From: Flammeovirga yaeyamensis
Lineage (GTDB): Bacteria > Bacteroidota > Bacteroidia > Cytophagales > Flammeovirgaceae
Assembly: GCF_018736045.1 (NCBI RefSeq)
Contig: NZ_CP076132.1
Span: forward strand, 3,147,501 to 3,211,500
Reading direction: 5' to 3'
Length of the DNA stretch: 64,000 bases
Below, piece by piece: positions 1 through 8,268 of the stretch. How positions within the stretch are numbered: position 1 is the first letter of the stretch; the number at the start of each line of letters is the position of its first letter. The notes beneath the pieces were generated by a model. The model had not been told where the DNA came from and searched no databases. It saw nothing but the letters and a program-made list of their open reading frames with translations. The position numbers and the translations under genes are program-made.

Positions 1-1251
1 CACCTTAATTGTATACACTTTATACTGATTTGGTGTGAAAGTAAACGATGTTCCCTGATTAGAAACGACTACTCCATCCAAAGAAAATTCTACATTATTT
101 ATGGCTGCATCATCTTTATCTATTGCATCGACAGAAACTGAAATTTCTTCAAAATTATCTTGTCTGATTTCTGAAAAAGTAGGTGATAAAAATGAGATTC
201 TTGGCTCTTGAGGAATAGGTTCAGGCTCTATTCCTCCGAATGCTTTTTGATTGGCACATCCACAAGCATTACAACTTGATCCTCCATTAAGATCAGTAGA
301 AACACCTAATATACCAGAGTGTCTTTCATAATGACCAATTCTTGATAACACTTTGTCTTTTTCTGTTCCACTTCCACATTCCAAACCGCCATTGATAATG
401 TTTACCGTTACCCCAAAACCTGGCGATCGTCCATTTTGTGCATCATAAGATGTCGGAATCCAATTGCCTACCATTACATCGTGTGCCGAAGGTTTAGGAT
501 ATTGAGGGGTCATCCAAAACCAAATGGCCGTTTGAAATGCCAATGCTCCGTCTTCTATCACTCTTTCGGGGTTGGCCAACAAAACATTTTTATCGCCATA
601 GAAAAACTGACTCACCTGTCCATAATTGTAATTCCAACTAAGTTGAATCGGACCTCTACCATGATACGATTTCCCTGCCACAGCAGGATAATCAGGGTGA
701 TTGGCTTCCACATAACCAATCAAATCTGTTCCGGCATAACTTACTTCTTCTCTGAAATACAAACCCCAAGCATATTTACCTCCTGGTGCTGTGGCCCAAC
801 CTCCAGTAGTTTCTTGAGAAAGGTTAGCCAAGAATGCCGATAACTCTCGTGTTCTTGTTTCCACATCACCTTCTTTTAGAAATAAACCATAGTCGACCTC
901 CTTTGTAATAATTGCTTTTTGAGCATTCCAAGAATCATCAAAACCAGCATCCGTCCGAATCACTTTTTGATCACCTGTAGTTTTATCAATTCGTGTGACT
1001 TTATAAAGGTTTGTTCCCGAACGCCTTTCCATAATCACGGAGATCTTTGACATTCGATCCATGGCATCAAGCAAGCTTTGGTAGGTGTAAAAATCGTTTT
1101 CTGGATTAAACTGATATCCTCCACCTGGCCTTTCTTCTGTTCCAAATCGATAAGGAAAAAGTTCGTTGTACTGTGCTTCTGTTAAAAGTGCTTGAGCGAA
1201 ACTCCACTGTGTGATGCCCATCCACAGCATCAATAATAATAATCTCTTCAT
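1..1251 (-). CDS. GH19 chitinase, secreted, C-terminus cut by window edge
   Basis: Open frame of 417 codons running off the left edge; the 3' part is missing. An N-terminal signal peptide (about residues 1-20, ending WSFAQA) implies export. The GH19 core is clear: SQETTGGW at residues 145-152 holds the catalytic acid Glu147, WGLYFREE near 162-169 holds the second Glu, YHGRGPIQLSWNYNYG is the family signature, and GFGVTVNIINGGLECG follows. GH19 enzymes cleave chitin beta-1,4 linkages by inversion. After the catalytic domain comes a bacterial Ig-like module (around 350-417: NNVEFSLDGVVV), so more accessory domains, perhaps a sorting domain, probably lie outside the window. An in-frame ATG five codons upstream (1266) is possible; the one chosen starts directly at the signal peptide. 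Family assignment is secure; the full architecture is not visible. Confidence 0.93.
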   Translation of the reverse strand, partial: MKRLLLLMLWMGITQWSFAQALLTEAQYNELFPYRFGTEERPGGGYQFNPENDFYTYQSLLDAMDRMSKISVIMERRSGTNLYKVTRIDKTTGDQKVIRTDAGFDDSWNAQKAIITKEVDYGLFLKEGDVETRTRELSAFLANLSQETTGGWATAPGGKYAWGLYFREEVSYAGTDLIGYVEANHPDYPAVAGKSYHGRGPIQLSWNYNYGQVSQFFYGDKNVLLANPERVIEDGALAFQTAIWFWMTPQYPKPSAHDVMVGNWIPTSYDAQNGRSPGFGVTVNIINGGLECGSGTEKDKVLSRIGHYERHSGILGVSTDLNGGSSCNACGCANQKAFGGIEPEPIPQEPRISFLSPTFSEIRQDNFEEISVSVDAIDKDDAAINNVEFSLDGVVVSNQGTSFTFTPNQYKVYTIKV

Positions 1252-1375
1252 GTTGTAATCGTTCATTTCAAAAAAGTTTAATTTAGAGTTAAAATTCACA
1301 TCGATTACAATGATGATGGATATTTGATGGAATACAGAATTAGAGTAGAGTACAAAATAGTATAGCACAAAAAAC

Positions 1376-1414
1376 AAAAAGGGGTACACGAAAAATCTCC
1401 GTTGTACCCCTTCT
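1376..1414 (-). terminator. Rho-independent terminator of the HAD phosphatase gene
   Basis: An 8-bp perfect stem (GGGGTACA / TGTACCCC, 1381-1388 with 1403-1410) is followed on the minus strand by a T-run (1376-1380 as A on plus). It lies just downstream of the minus-strand gene that ends at 1445. Confidence 0.8.
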
Positions 1415-1444
1415 TGTCTATATTATTTGATCTAAACGTATGGA

Positions 1445-2137
1445 TTATTTATTCCAAGCATCCACAGTTTCCAAGTTCCAATCACTAATTTTGATTGTTT
1501 TAAACCCTAACTCTTTACACTCTTTTGTATATTGTTCTGGCTTATCATATTCTTTATTGGCTTCATCATCATGAATTACTAAATAACCATTACCCACATA
1601 TTTCATCATTGGGAAATCGCCATGAGAATTACCATAAGCAACTGTTGGCTTGATTCCTCTTGCCTTCAAATTATCAACTTTACCTTCTTTGTCGTTGATG
1701 TTGATATTCTTTGCTTTTAGCTTCTCCGTTCTAAACTCAGAACCAATCACCACATCAAAAGAATTATTTAAATAGCGTTTGTTTACCTCTTCGGCAAATC
1801 TCACTTCAGAACCTGTACATAAAACTAATGTGTAACCCTCTTTTTTAAGACTATCCACAACAGTCATCATATAAGGATACACTCTGATATCGTGTTTCTT
1901 AAAAAACGATTTTAGATATTTTGGATATTTTGGATTGTTACTTAGTTCAGTTAAACCATTGACTAAATCATCCATAGTTTCAATCTGACTAGTACTATAT
2001 TTCTTGGCAAAATCTGCCAATGCATAGTTTGGTGATTCAGAAATTAACGTTCCATCCATATCAAAAACAGCAATTTTATCTTGAGCTAGAACAAATTGTG
2101 AAACAAATAAAAGGGTAATTAGTAAAATCTTTTTCAT
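1445..2137 (-). CDS. Secreted HAD-superfamily phosphatase
   Basis: 230 residues with an N-terminal signal peptide (MKKILLITLLFVSQFVLAQ), so probably periplasmic. HAD motif I is FDMDGT at 25-30 with nucleophile Asp26 and general acid Asp28. Motif II is LCTGS, and motif IV is GNSHGDFPMM, whose acidic residues bind Mg2+. The overall pattern resembles the phosphoserine-phosphatase-like (subfamily IB) branch, but the substrate cannot be read from sequence. It is a single gene with its own terminator; the next gene upstream is divergent. Nothing is broken or missing. Confidence 0.85.
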   Translation of the reverse strand: MKKILLITLLFVSQFVLAQDKIAVFDMDGTLISESPNYALADFAKKYSTSQIETMDDLVNGLTELSNNPKYPKYLKSFFKKHDIRVYPYMMTVVDSLKKEGYTLVLCTGSEVRFAEEVNKRYLNNSFDVVIGSEFRTEKLKAKNININDKEGKVDNLKARGIKPTVAYGNSHGDFPMMKYVGNGYLVIHDDEANKEYDKPEQYTKECKELGFKTIKISDWNLETVDAWNK

Positions 2138-2397
2138 TTTCTTCTGCGATTATAGTTTATATCCGTATTAACGTAAAGTTAAGAGTTTATTCATACCATA
2201 TAAGATCATAAACTTCCCAATTAAGATCAAATACAATTTATTCACTTTTGTTTAGAATTCTGTTTTTTCAAAATTATAATACTATGATTTCTTGATGTAA
2301 GACAAAATAGAATCAATAGGTAAAAATTAGGAAAGGTTTGACTGATATTTAAACTTTTCTTATTAAATTATATCAAGCAAAACATCAAGAACTATAC

Positions 2398-3897
2398 ATG
2401 AAACTATATACTGCACAACAGATAAGAGATTGGGACAAATTCACTATTAAAAACGAACCCATCAAAAGTATTGATTTAATGGAACGTGCCGCTGGCAAAT
2501 TAACTGATTGGTACCTTGAAAACTGTGGCGGTTATGAAGATGTGAGTATATTTTGTGGTATTGGAAATAACGGTGGTGATGGCTTAGTGATGGCAAGACT
2601 CCTCTCCAATGAACAATTTGATGTTAAAGTTTTCATTGTCCACTTTGGAGAAAATCCTTCTCCCGACTTTACTGAAAACTTAGAACGCTTACCTAAGAAA
2701 ATTGATTGTGTCCACATCAAAGAATCTACTGATATTCCTGAGTTAAACAAAGAAACTGTGATTGTAGATTGCATTTTCGGATCAGGCATCTCTCGTCCTC
2801 CAAAAGGAATTACTTTGGATGTGATCACCAAAATCAATAAATCAAACAATCCAGTCATTTCAGTAGATATTGCTTCTGGACTGTATACCGATCATTATTC
2901 TACCCATTTTAATAGCATCGTAGAAGCGGATATCACTCTCACATTGGAAGTTCCAAAACTTTCTATGTTGTTCCCTGAAAACGAAAAGAATGTAGGTGAA
3001 TTACATATACTAAAAATTGGATTAGATAAAGAATATGCAAGGACTGTAGATTCGAATTTCTATTTCACTACTTCACAGACAGCAGAAAAGATTTACAAAC
3101 CTAGAAAGCGATTTGATCACAAAGGCAAGTTTGGTCATGTGTTATTAGTAGGCGGAAGTAAAGGTATGATTGGTGCCGTACAATTGGCCACTAGATCTGC
3201 TTTACGATCTGGTGCTGGTAAAACCTCTGTAATTGTTCCATCTTGTGGTTACGAAATCCTTCAAGCTACCTGCCCTGAAGCCATGTGTATTGCTGATCCA
3301 TCTAGAAATCATATTGTCGCCTCTACTCTATTAAAGCCTTACACTGCCATTGGTATTGGACCAGGAATAGGAAAACATGAACAAACAAAAAAAGCGATCC
3401 GATCGATCATTGAAGACGCTGAAAAGCCGATTGTCTTAGATGCTGATGCTCTTAATCTGTTATCAGAAAATAGCGATTGGTGGGAAATGATTCCCGAAAA
3501 CTCCATTTTAACTCCTCATGTTGGGGAATTCGAAAGACTAGCTGATATACATTTCATCAATTCATTTGACCGTTTAGAAGCCGCTTCAAAAATGGCTCAG
3601 GATCGAAAGGTGATTATTATTCTTAAAGGGGCAAATACTGCGGTCTGTTTACCAAATGGTGAAATTCACTTTAACTCTACTGGTAATCCAGGATTAGCCA
3701 AAGGTGGAAGTGGTGATGCTTTGTTGGGATTAATTACTGGTTTACTCGGACAAAAATACAATTCCATGGAAGCAGCTATTCTTGGTGTCTACATTCATGG
3801 AAAAGCTGGTGATTATGCCGCACAGAATATGAGTATAGAATCTGTGACCACTTCTGATGTGATTGATCATATTGGGAAAGTGTTTCTTGGGTTTTAG
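2398..3897 (+). CDS. nnr: Bifunctional NAD(P)H-hydrate epimerase/dehydratase
   Basis: 499 residues, the usual length for the fused enzyme. The N-terminal YjeF_N epimerase domain (about 1-215) carries GIGNNGGDGLVMARLL near 55-70 and VDIASGL. The C-terminal ribokinase-like ADP-dependent dehydratase domain (about 225-499) carries GHVLLVGGSKGMIGA, TPHVGEFERL and the NPGLAKGGSGDALLG loop near 428-442. The protein repairs damaged NAD(P)H hydrates: the first domain interconverts R and S forms and the second dehydrates the S form. It stands alone; its 3' end converges on the cyclase gene with a 28-base gap and no obvious terminator. Confidence 0.96.
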   Translation: MKLYTAQQIRDWDKFTIKNEPIKSIDLMERAAGKLTDWYLENCGGYEDVSIFCGIGNNGGDGLVMARLLSNEQFDVKVFIVHFGENPSPDFTENLERLPKKIDCVHIKESTDIPELNKETVIVDCIFGSGISRPPKGITLDVITKINKSNNPVISVDIASGLYTDHYSTHFNSIVEADITLTLEVPKLSMLFPENEKNVGELHILKIGLDKEYARTVDSNFYFTTSQTAEKIYKPRKRFDHKGKFGHVLLVGGSKGMIGAVQLATRSALRSGAGKTSVIVPSCGYEILQATCPEAMCIADPSRNHIVASTLLKPYTAIGIGPGIGKHEQTKKAIRSIIEDAEKPIVLDADALNLLSENSDWWEMIPENSILTPHVGEFERLADIHFINSFDRLEAASKMAQDRKVIIILKGANTAVCLPNGEIHFNSTGNPGLAKGGSGDALLGLITGLLGQKYNSMEAAILGVYIHGKAGDYAAQNMSIESVTTSDVIDHIGKVFLGF

Positions 3898-3925
3898 TCT
3901 CAAAAGGTTTCTCGGGATGTTGAAA

Positions 3926-5140
3926 CTAAGCTAATTTAAAAATCTTAGTCGGCGTTTCCATCCCTTTCAATTTCACATCACCAATTTCTTCAATGTCAAC
4001 ATCACTCTTTTCCATGCGATCAAAGATGTTTTCTGAGATTAAAAACTGACTGTTATACGTCTTATTTAAAGATTCTATTCTTGCAGCTATGATCACGTTC
4101 TTTCCTGTAAGTGAATAGGCTTTTCTTTCGTCGTTACCTATGTTACCTGCTACAATATTTCCGCTATGAAGGCCGATCCCAATCTTTATTTCGGGTATTT
4201 TCTCCTCTTCCACTAATTGATTTATACATTGAAGTATTTCAAAGCCTGACTTTACTGCATCCTTTTCATGCCCATCATATTTGATAGGTGCTCCGAAAAC
4301 TGCCATCAAACCATCTCCTAATAATTGAAGAACTACCCCATTATTTTTTCGAATAATTTCTATCAATTCACCAAAAACAATATTCTGAAATTTAGCAACC
4401 TCTGAGGGAGCTCGTGAATCTGCAAAAACAGTAAAATCTCGAATATCTAGGAACATAATGGAGGCATCAAAATTAGTGGTTTTAATTTCTTCTTCGCTGC
4501 TAATCATATGCTGAGCGATTTTCTGAGAGATCTGCTGACCAAATAGGCCCCTAATTTTTTCCAATAACCTTTTAGTGACTTTTTGCTCCTGACGTAAATT
4601 ATGTTCCAATCGTTTTGTCGATTGAGCATAGAAATTAATTAAAAGAGACGTAATTATTATGGTAAAGACTGCATTTGAAATATAGGAAAAATGCAGCATA
4701 TCTGTATCTAAAGAATAGATACCATGTTTAAAAACAATGGATATTGTTACATAGACTATGCAGATTAATATCAATAATCCGAATTGTACTTTTCTATTCC
4801 AATTTGGATTAAAAAAGCTAAGGCCTGCTAAATAGATTAACCAAAAATGAGCACCAAATCCCCATCCTAAGAAATAAGTACACAATACTTGATGAAACAA
4901 CAGTTCCACACAAGCTAAGAAGAAAGCATAATTCTCGTGCTTATTGTTATTTAAATAGAGGGCTGATGCAAATGCTGGACAGCTAAAGAGAATATTAAAA
5001 ATGACTAGTTCTGTTACACCAATGTACCAAAATAGAAAGATGGCAGATATATGTCCTAATAGTCCAACTAAATAGGCTCCCTGAGTAATTTGATGAAACT
5101 TTTTAACTTCAAACTTTGGGTCGTTTACCTCATTGATCAT
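3926..5140 (-). CDS. Membrane-anchored class III adenylate/guanylate cyclase
   Basis: 404 residues. The N-terminal half (about 20-175) contains roughly six hydrophobic segments, then a linker helix (175-220) and a class III cyclase homology domain (225-404). Metal-binding aspartates are present: Asp232 in FLDIRDFT and Asp276 in LLGDGLMAVFG. The transition-state arginine is Arg354 in IIAARIE. However the usual substrate-specifying Lys (K-x-x-G-D-G) is Gln272, the partner position after Tyr342 is Ser343, and the usual Asn of VNxAAR is Ile350 (GKNVIIAAR). The nucleotide preference therefore cannot be predicted; similar sequences are, from memory, common in Bacteroidetes. It may couple a membrane-sensed signal to a cyclic nucleotide. 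Single gene. Confidence 0.88.
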   Translation of the reverse strand: MINEVNDPKFEVKKFHQITQGAYLVGLLGHISAIFLFWYIGVTELVIFNILFSCPAFASALYLNNNKHENYAFFLACVELLFHQVLCTYFLGWGFGAHFWLIYLAGLSFFNPNWNRKVQFGLLILICIVYVTISIVFKHGIYSLDTDMLHFSYISNAVFTIIITSLLINFYAQSTKRLEHNLRQEQKVTKRLLEKIRGLFGQQISQKIAQHMISSEEEIKTTNFDASIMFLDIRDFTVFADSRAPSEVAKFQNIVFGELIEIIRKNNGVVLQLLGDGLMAVFGAPIKYDGHEKDAVKSGFEILQCINQLVEEEKIPEIKIGIGLHSGNIVAGNIGNDERKAYSLTGKNVIIAARIESLNKTYNSQFLISENIFDRMEKSDVDIEEIGDVKLKGMETPTKIFKLA

Positions 5141-5202
5141 TATGAGAGATTTTAGAAATAGTATAATGGGTGATTGATAGTTATAATATGAACAATGATA
5201 AT

Positions 5203-5257
5203 GAAAAAGACAACCAATACTCCTTCAAATACTTGAATTCATGTTGATTGTCTTCTT
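5203..5257 (-). terminator. Possible terminator of the small barrel-like gene
   Basis: On the minus strand a 9-bp stem (5245-5253 with 5208-5216, one G-T pair) is followed by a T-run (5207-5203). The loop is long (28 bases), so the call is moderate. Confidence 0.45.
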
Positions 5258-5280
5258 TTTTAGATCTATTTATATGATCA

Positions 5281-5706
5281 CTATATTCTGATTCCTAGAC
5301 CAAAACTTAATGCGAATAAGTTTCTTGCGAAGTAATAGTCTCCGTTAATCTGCAAAGAAAGGTTGTTATCAATGTATCTTGAATAACCTCCACCAAGTGC
5401 AAAATCGGTAGTATTAATAAGCACACCTTTCATAGAGAAATGAAGATTAGGCACCACATAAACTCTAGAGCCCAATATCATATTACCTCCATTATTGAGG
5501 TATTCGTACCCTCCCATTAAAGTCATGTTGGAAGCCATAAAATAGTTAAGTTCGAAGTTGCCGTAAAACTTCACTTTATCAGCTCCAAAAGCGGGACCAA
5601 TACTTCCTGATAATTCAATGTTTCCTCCATTGTCCTGAGCTTTCACTTCATTAGTAAAAGAAAAAATTGAGACAATAAAAGCCGTTAAAATGAGTATTTG
5701 TTTCAT
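5281..5706 (-). CDS. Small secreted outer-membrane beta-barrel-like protein
   Basis: 141 residues with a signal peptide (MKQILILTAFIVSIFSF...KAQ). The mature part is made of alternating amphipathic strands rich in Gly and aromatic residues and ends in GLGIRI, the look of a small outer-membrane barrel or porin-like fold. The family is not recognised beyond that. It is a single gene, with a possible terminator downstream and 242 gene-free bases upstream before the divergent peptidase gene. Confidence 0.7.
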   Translation of the reverse strand: MKQILILTAFIVSIFSFTNEVKAQDNGGNIELSGSIGPAFGADKVKFYGNFELNYFMASNMTLMGGYEYLNNGGNMILGSRVYVVPNLHFSMKGVLINTTDFALGGGYSRYIDNNLSLQINGDYYFARNLFALSFGLGIRI

Positions 5707-5948
5707 TTAGTAGTTTGTTGTTTTGTGACCACTTTATTCAATGTTGAGGATATTGTATAAAGCTGAATAAATCGTTATCAAATTCCCTTCCGAAGACTAT
5801 AATAATTATCATATCATTAAATAATACTTCTCTAGGAACTCATTTTTTAGTTGGTAATGCGAAATTATAGTTTTTTTAAGAAATGATTTTTGAATACCTG
5901 TTAAATCAATTATAAATTATGCCAAAATAACCATATAATTTTTTAAAC

Positions 5949-8099
5949 ATGAATAAGAACATCGTTTCGGCTCTTCTCTTAACTAGCGTTGCAGCCTTTA
6001 CTGCATGTAATAAACAAATGCCACATAAGTATCCTGATACTAAAAAAGAAATCGTAGAAGACGAATATTTCGGTACTAAAGTACAAGATCCTTATCGTTG
6101 GTTAGAAGACGATAAATCTTCTGAGACGGCGGATTGGGTTGCAGAAGAAAATGAGGTAACTCAGGCATTTCTTGCCAAAATTCCTTTTAAGAAAGGTATT
6201 CAAGATCGTTTAACTGAACTTTGGAACTACGAAAAAATTACCGCACCTCGTAAACATGGGAATTGGTTGTATTTCTATAAAAATGATGGGCTTCAAAATC
6301 AATATGTACTGTATAGAAAGAAACCTAATTCTGATGTTGAGGAGGTATTCTTAGATCCTAATACATTCTCTGAGGATGGTACGACTTCCCTATCAACAAT
6401 CAAATTTACTTATGACGGAAAGTTAGCAGCTTATGCTACTTCTACAGGTGGATCTGATTGGAGAGATATCTATGTTCTAGATACAGAGACTAAAGAAATT
6501 GTTGAGGCTCCGGTGAGAAATGCGAAGTTTACAAACATCGCTTGGAATAAGAATAAAGGATTCTATTACAGTAAATATGACCAACCTAAAGAAGGTTCAC
6601 AGTTATCAGGTATGACACAACATCATAAATTGATGTACCACCAATTAGGTACATCCCAAAATGATGACAAATTGGTCTTTGGTGGTAAGGAAACACCAAG
6701 AAGATATGTGGGTGCCTATGTTACTGATGATGAAAAATACTTAGTCATTACAGCTGCTGTGAACACAACAGGCAATGAATTATACATTCAAGATTTATCG
6801 AAGAAGAATGCACCAATTATTACATTGGTAGACAACTTCGATAACAACCACAGCATCATTTATTCTGATAACAAACAATTCTGGATCGAAACCAACTACA
6901 ATGCGCCTAATGGAAAAGTGGTAGTTGCTAAAGTAAATGCTGCACAAAGAGCTCATTGGACAGATTTAATTCCAGAAACTGAAAATGTGTTATCGGTAAG
7001 TACTTCTGGAAAGAAAATCTTTGCGAAGTATATGAAGGATGCTATCTCAAAAGTATATCAATACGATTTAGAAGGGAAGAAAGAAAAAGAGGTAAAATTA
7101 CCGGGTGTGGGTACTGCATCAGGTTTCTATGGTGAAGATGAGGATAAAACTTTATTCTACACATTCACTTCATACACTATGCCTTCTACCACTTTTGAAT
7201 ACAACATCGAAACGGGAGAATCGAAAGAATATATTCGTCCGAATGTAAAATTCAATCCGAACGATTATACTTCTGAACAAGTATTCTATAAATCAAAAGA
7301 CGGTACAAAAGTGCCAATGATCATTACATATAAAAAAGGATTAAAGAAAGATGGACAAAACCCTACGATCCTTTACGGTTATGGTGGGTTTAGCGTAAGC
7401 TTACAACCTCGTTTCTCTGTGGCCAATGTAGTATGGTTAGAAAATGGTGGTGTTTACGCTGTTCCAAACCTTAGAGGTGGCGGTGAATATGGAGAGAAGT
7501 GGCACCTTGCGGGTACAAAAATGAACAAACAAAATGTTTTTGATGATTTCATTGCAGCTGCAGAATACCTTAAAAAAGAAGGGTATACTTCTACTGAAAA
7601 ACTTGCCCTCCGTGGTGGTTCTAATGGTGGTTTGTTAGTAGGTGCGACAATGACGCAACGTCCTGATTTAGCTGCAGTTGCCTTCCCTGCCGTTGGTGTT
7701 CTTGATATGTTACGATACAATAAGTTTACAGCCGGAGCAGGTTGGGCTTATGATTATGGTACAGCAGAAGACTCGAAAGAAATGTTTGAATATTTAAAGG
7801 GTTACTCTCCTTACCACAATGTAAAACAAGGGGTTAATTATCCTTCTACATTAATTACTACAGCCGATCATGATGACCGTGTGGTTCCAGCTCACTCATT
7901 TAAATTTGCAGCTGAGCTACAAGCTAAGGATTCAGGTAAAAACCCTGTTCTTATCCGTATTGCTACAAATGCTGGTCACGGTGCAGGTAAACCTACAAGC
8001 ATGATTATCGAAGAATATGCAGATATCTTCGGATTTGCTTGGTACAATATGGATGTTACTCCGTCATTGGATCATAAAGTGGATTCAAAGACGATGTAA
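5949..8099 (+). CDS. Prolyl oligopeptidase family serine peptidase (S9A), lipoprotein
   Basis: 716 residues. The N-terminus has a lipoprotein signal (LLTSVAAFTAC, Cys20), so the enzyme is probably membrane-anchored in the periplasm. A seven-bladed propeller domain (about 80-430, opening DPYRWLEDDKS) precedes the alpha/beta hydrolase domain. The catalytic triad is visible: Ser in GGSNGGLL near 557, Asp in DHDDRVVP near 643, His in NAGHGAG near 677. S9A peptidases cleave short peptides after proline. Length and order are typical. It stands alone and has its own strong terminator. Confidence 0.95.
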   Translation: MNKNIVSALLLTSVAAFTACNKQMPHKYPDTKKEIVEDEYFGTKVQDPYRWLEDDKSSETADWVAEENEVTQAFLAKIPFKKGIQDRLTELWNYEKITAPRKHGNWLYFYKNDGLQNQYVLYRKKPNSDVEEVFLDPNTFSEDGTTSLSTIKFTYDGKLAAYATSTGGSDWRDIYVLDTETKEIVEAPVRNAKFTNIAWNKNKGFYYSKYDQPKEGSQLSGMTQHHKLMYHQLGTSQNDDKLVFGGKETPRRYVGAYVTDDEKYLVITAAVNTTGNELYIQDLSKKNAPIITLVDNFDNNHSIIYSDNKQFWIETNYNAPNGKVVVAKVNAAQRAHWTDLIPETENVLSVSTSGKKIFAKYMKDAISKVYQYDLEGKKEKEVKLPGVGTASGFYGEDEDKTLFYTFTSYTMPSTTFEYNIETGESKEYIRPNVKFNPNDYTSEQVFYKSKDGTKVPMIITYKKGLKKDGQNPTILYGYGGFSVSLQPRFSVANVVWLENGGVYAVPNLRGGGEYGEKWHLAGTKMNKQNVFDDFIAAAEYLKKEGYTSTEKLALRGGSNGGLLVGATMTQRPDLAAVAFPAVGVLDMLRYNKFTAGAGWAYDYGTAEDSKEMFEYLKGYSPYHNVKQGVNYPSTLITTADHDDRVVPAHSFKFAAELQAKDSGKNPVLIRIATNAGHGAGKPTSMIIEEYADIFGFAWYNMDVTPSLDHKVDSKTM

Positions 8100-8119
8100 A
8101 TCATCCTTTTATCATCAAA

Positions 8120-8155
8120 GAGCCCAGAATGTTTAATCATTTTGGGCTTTTTTTA
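8120..8155 (+). terminator. Rho-independent terminator after the prolyl oligopeptidase gene
   Basis: An 11-bp stem with one G-T pair (AGCCCAGAATG / CATTTTGGGCT, 8121-8131 with 8138-8148) is followed by a run of T. It lies 21 bases past the stop codon. Confidence 0.88.
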
Positions 8156-8268
8156 TTAATAGACCTAAACATTAACACTCTCGATTCTATCTTTAGTGAT
8201 AATTATCAGTTAAAAAACCTAAATTTGCATCTTCATACTATCATATAACTTTCAACTTTCATCTAATA

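Noticed and set aside
436-843. 135-codon plus-strand frame
   Set aside because: It is a shadow of the GH19 chitinase on the other strand, which has full family support.
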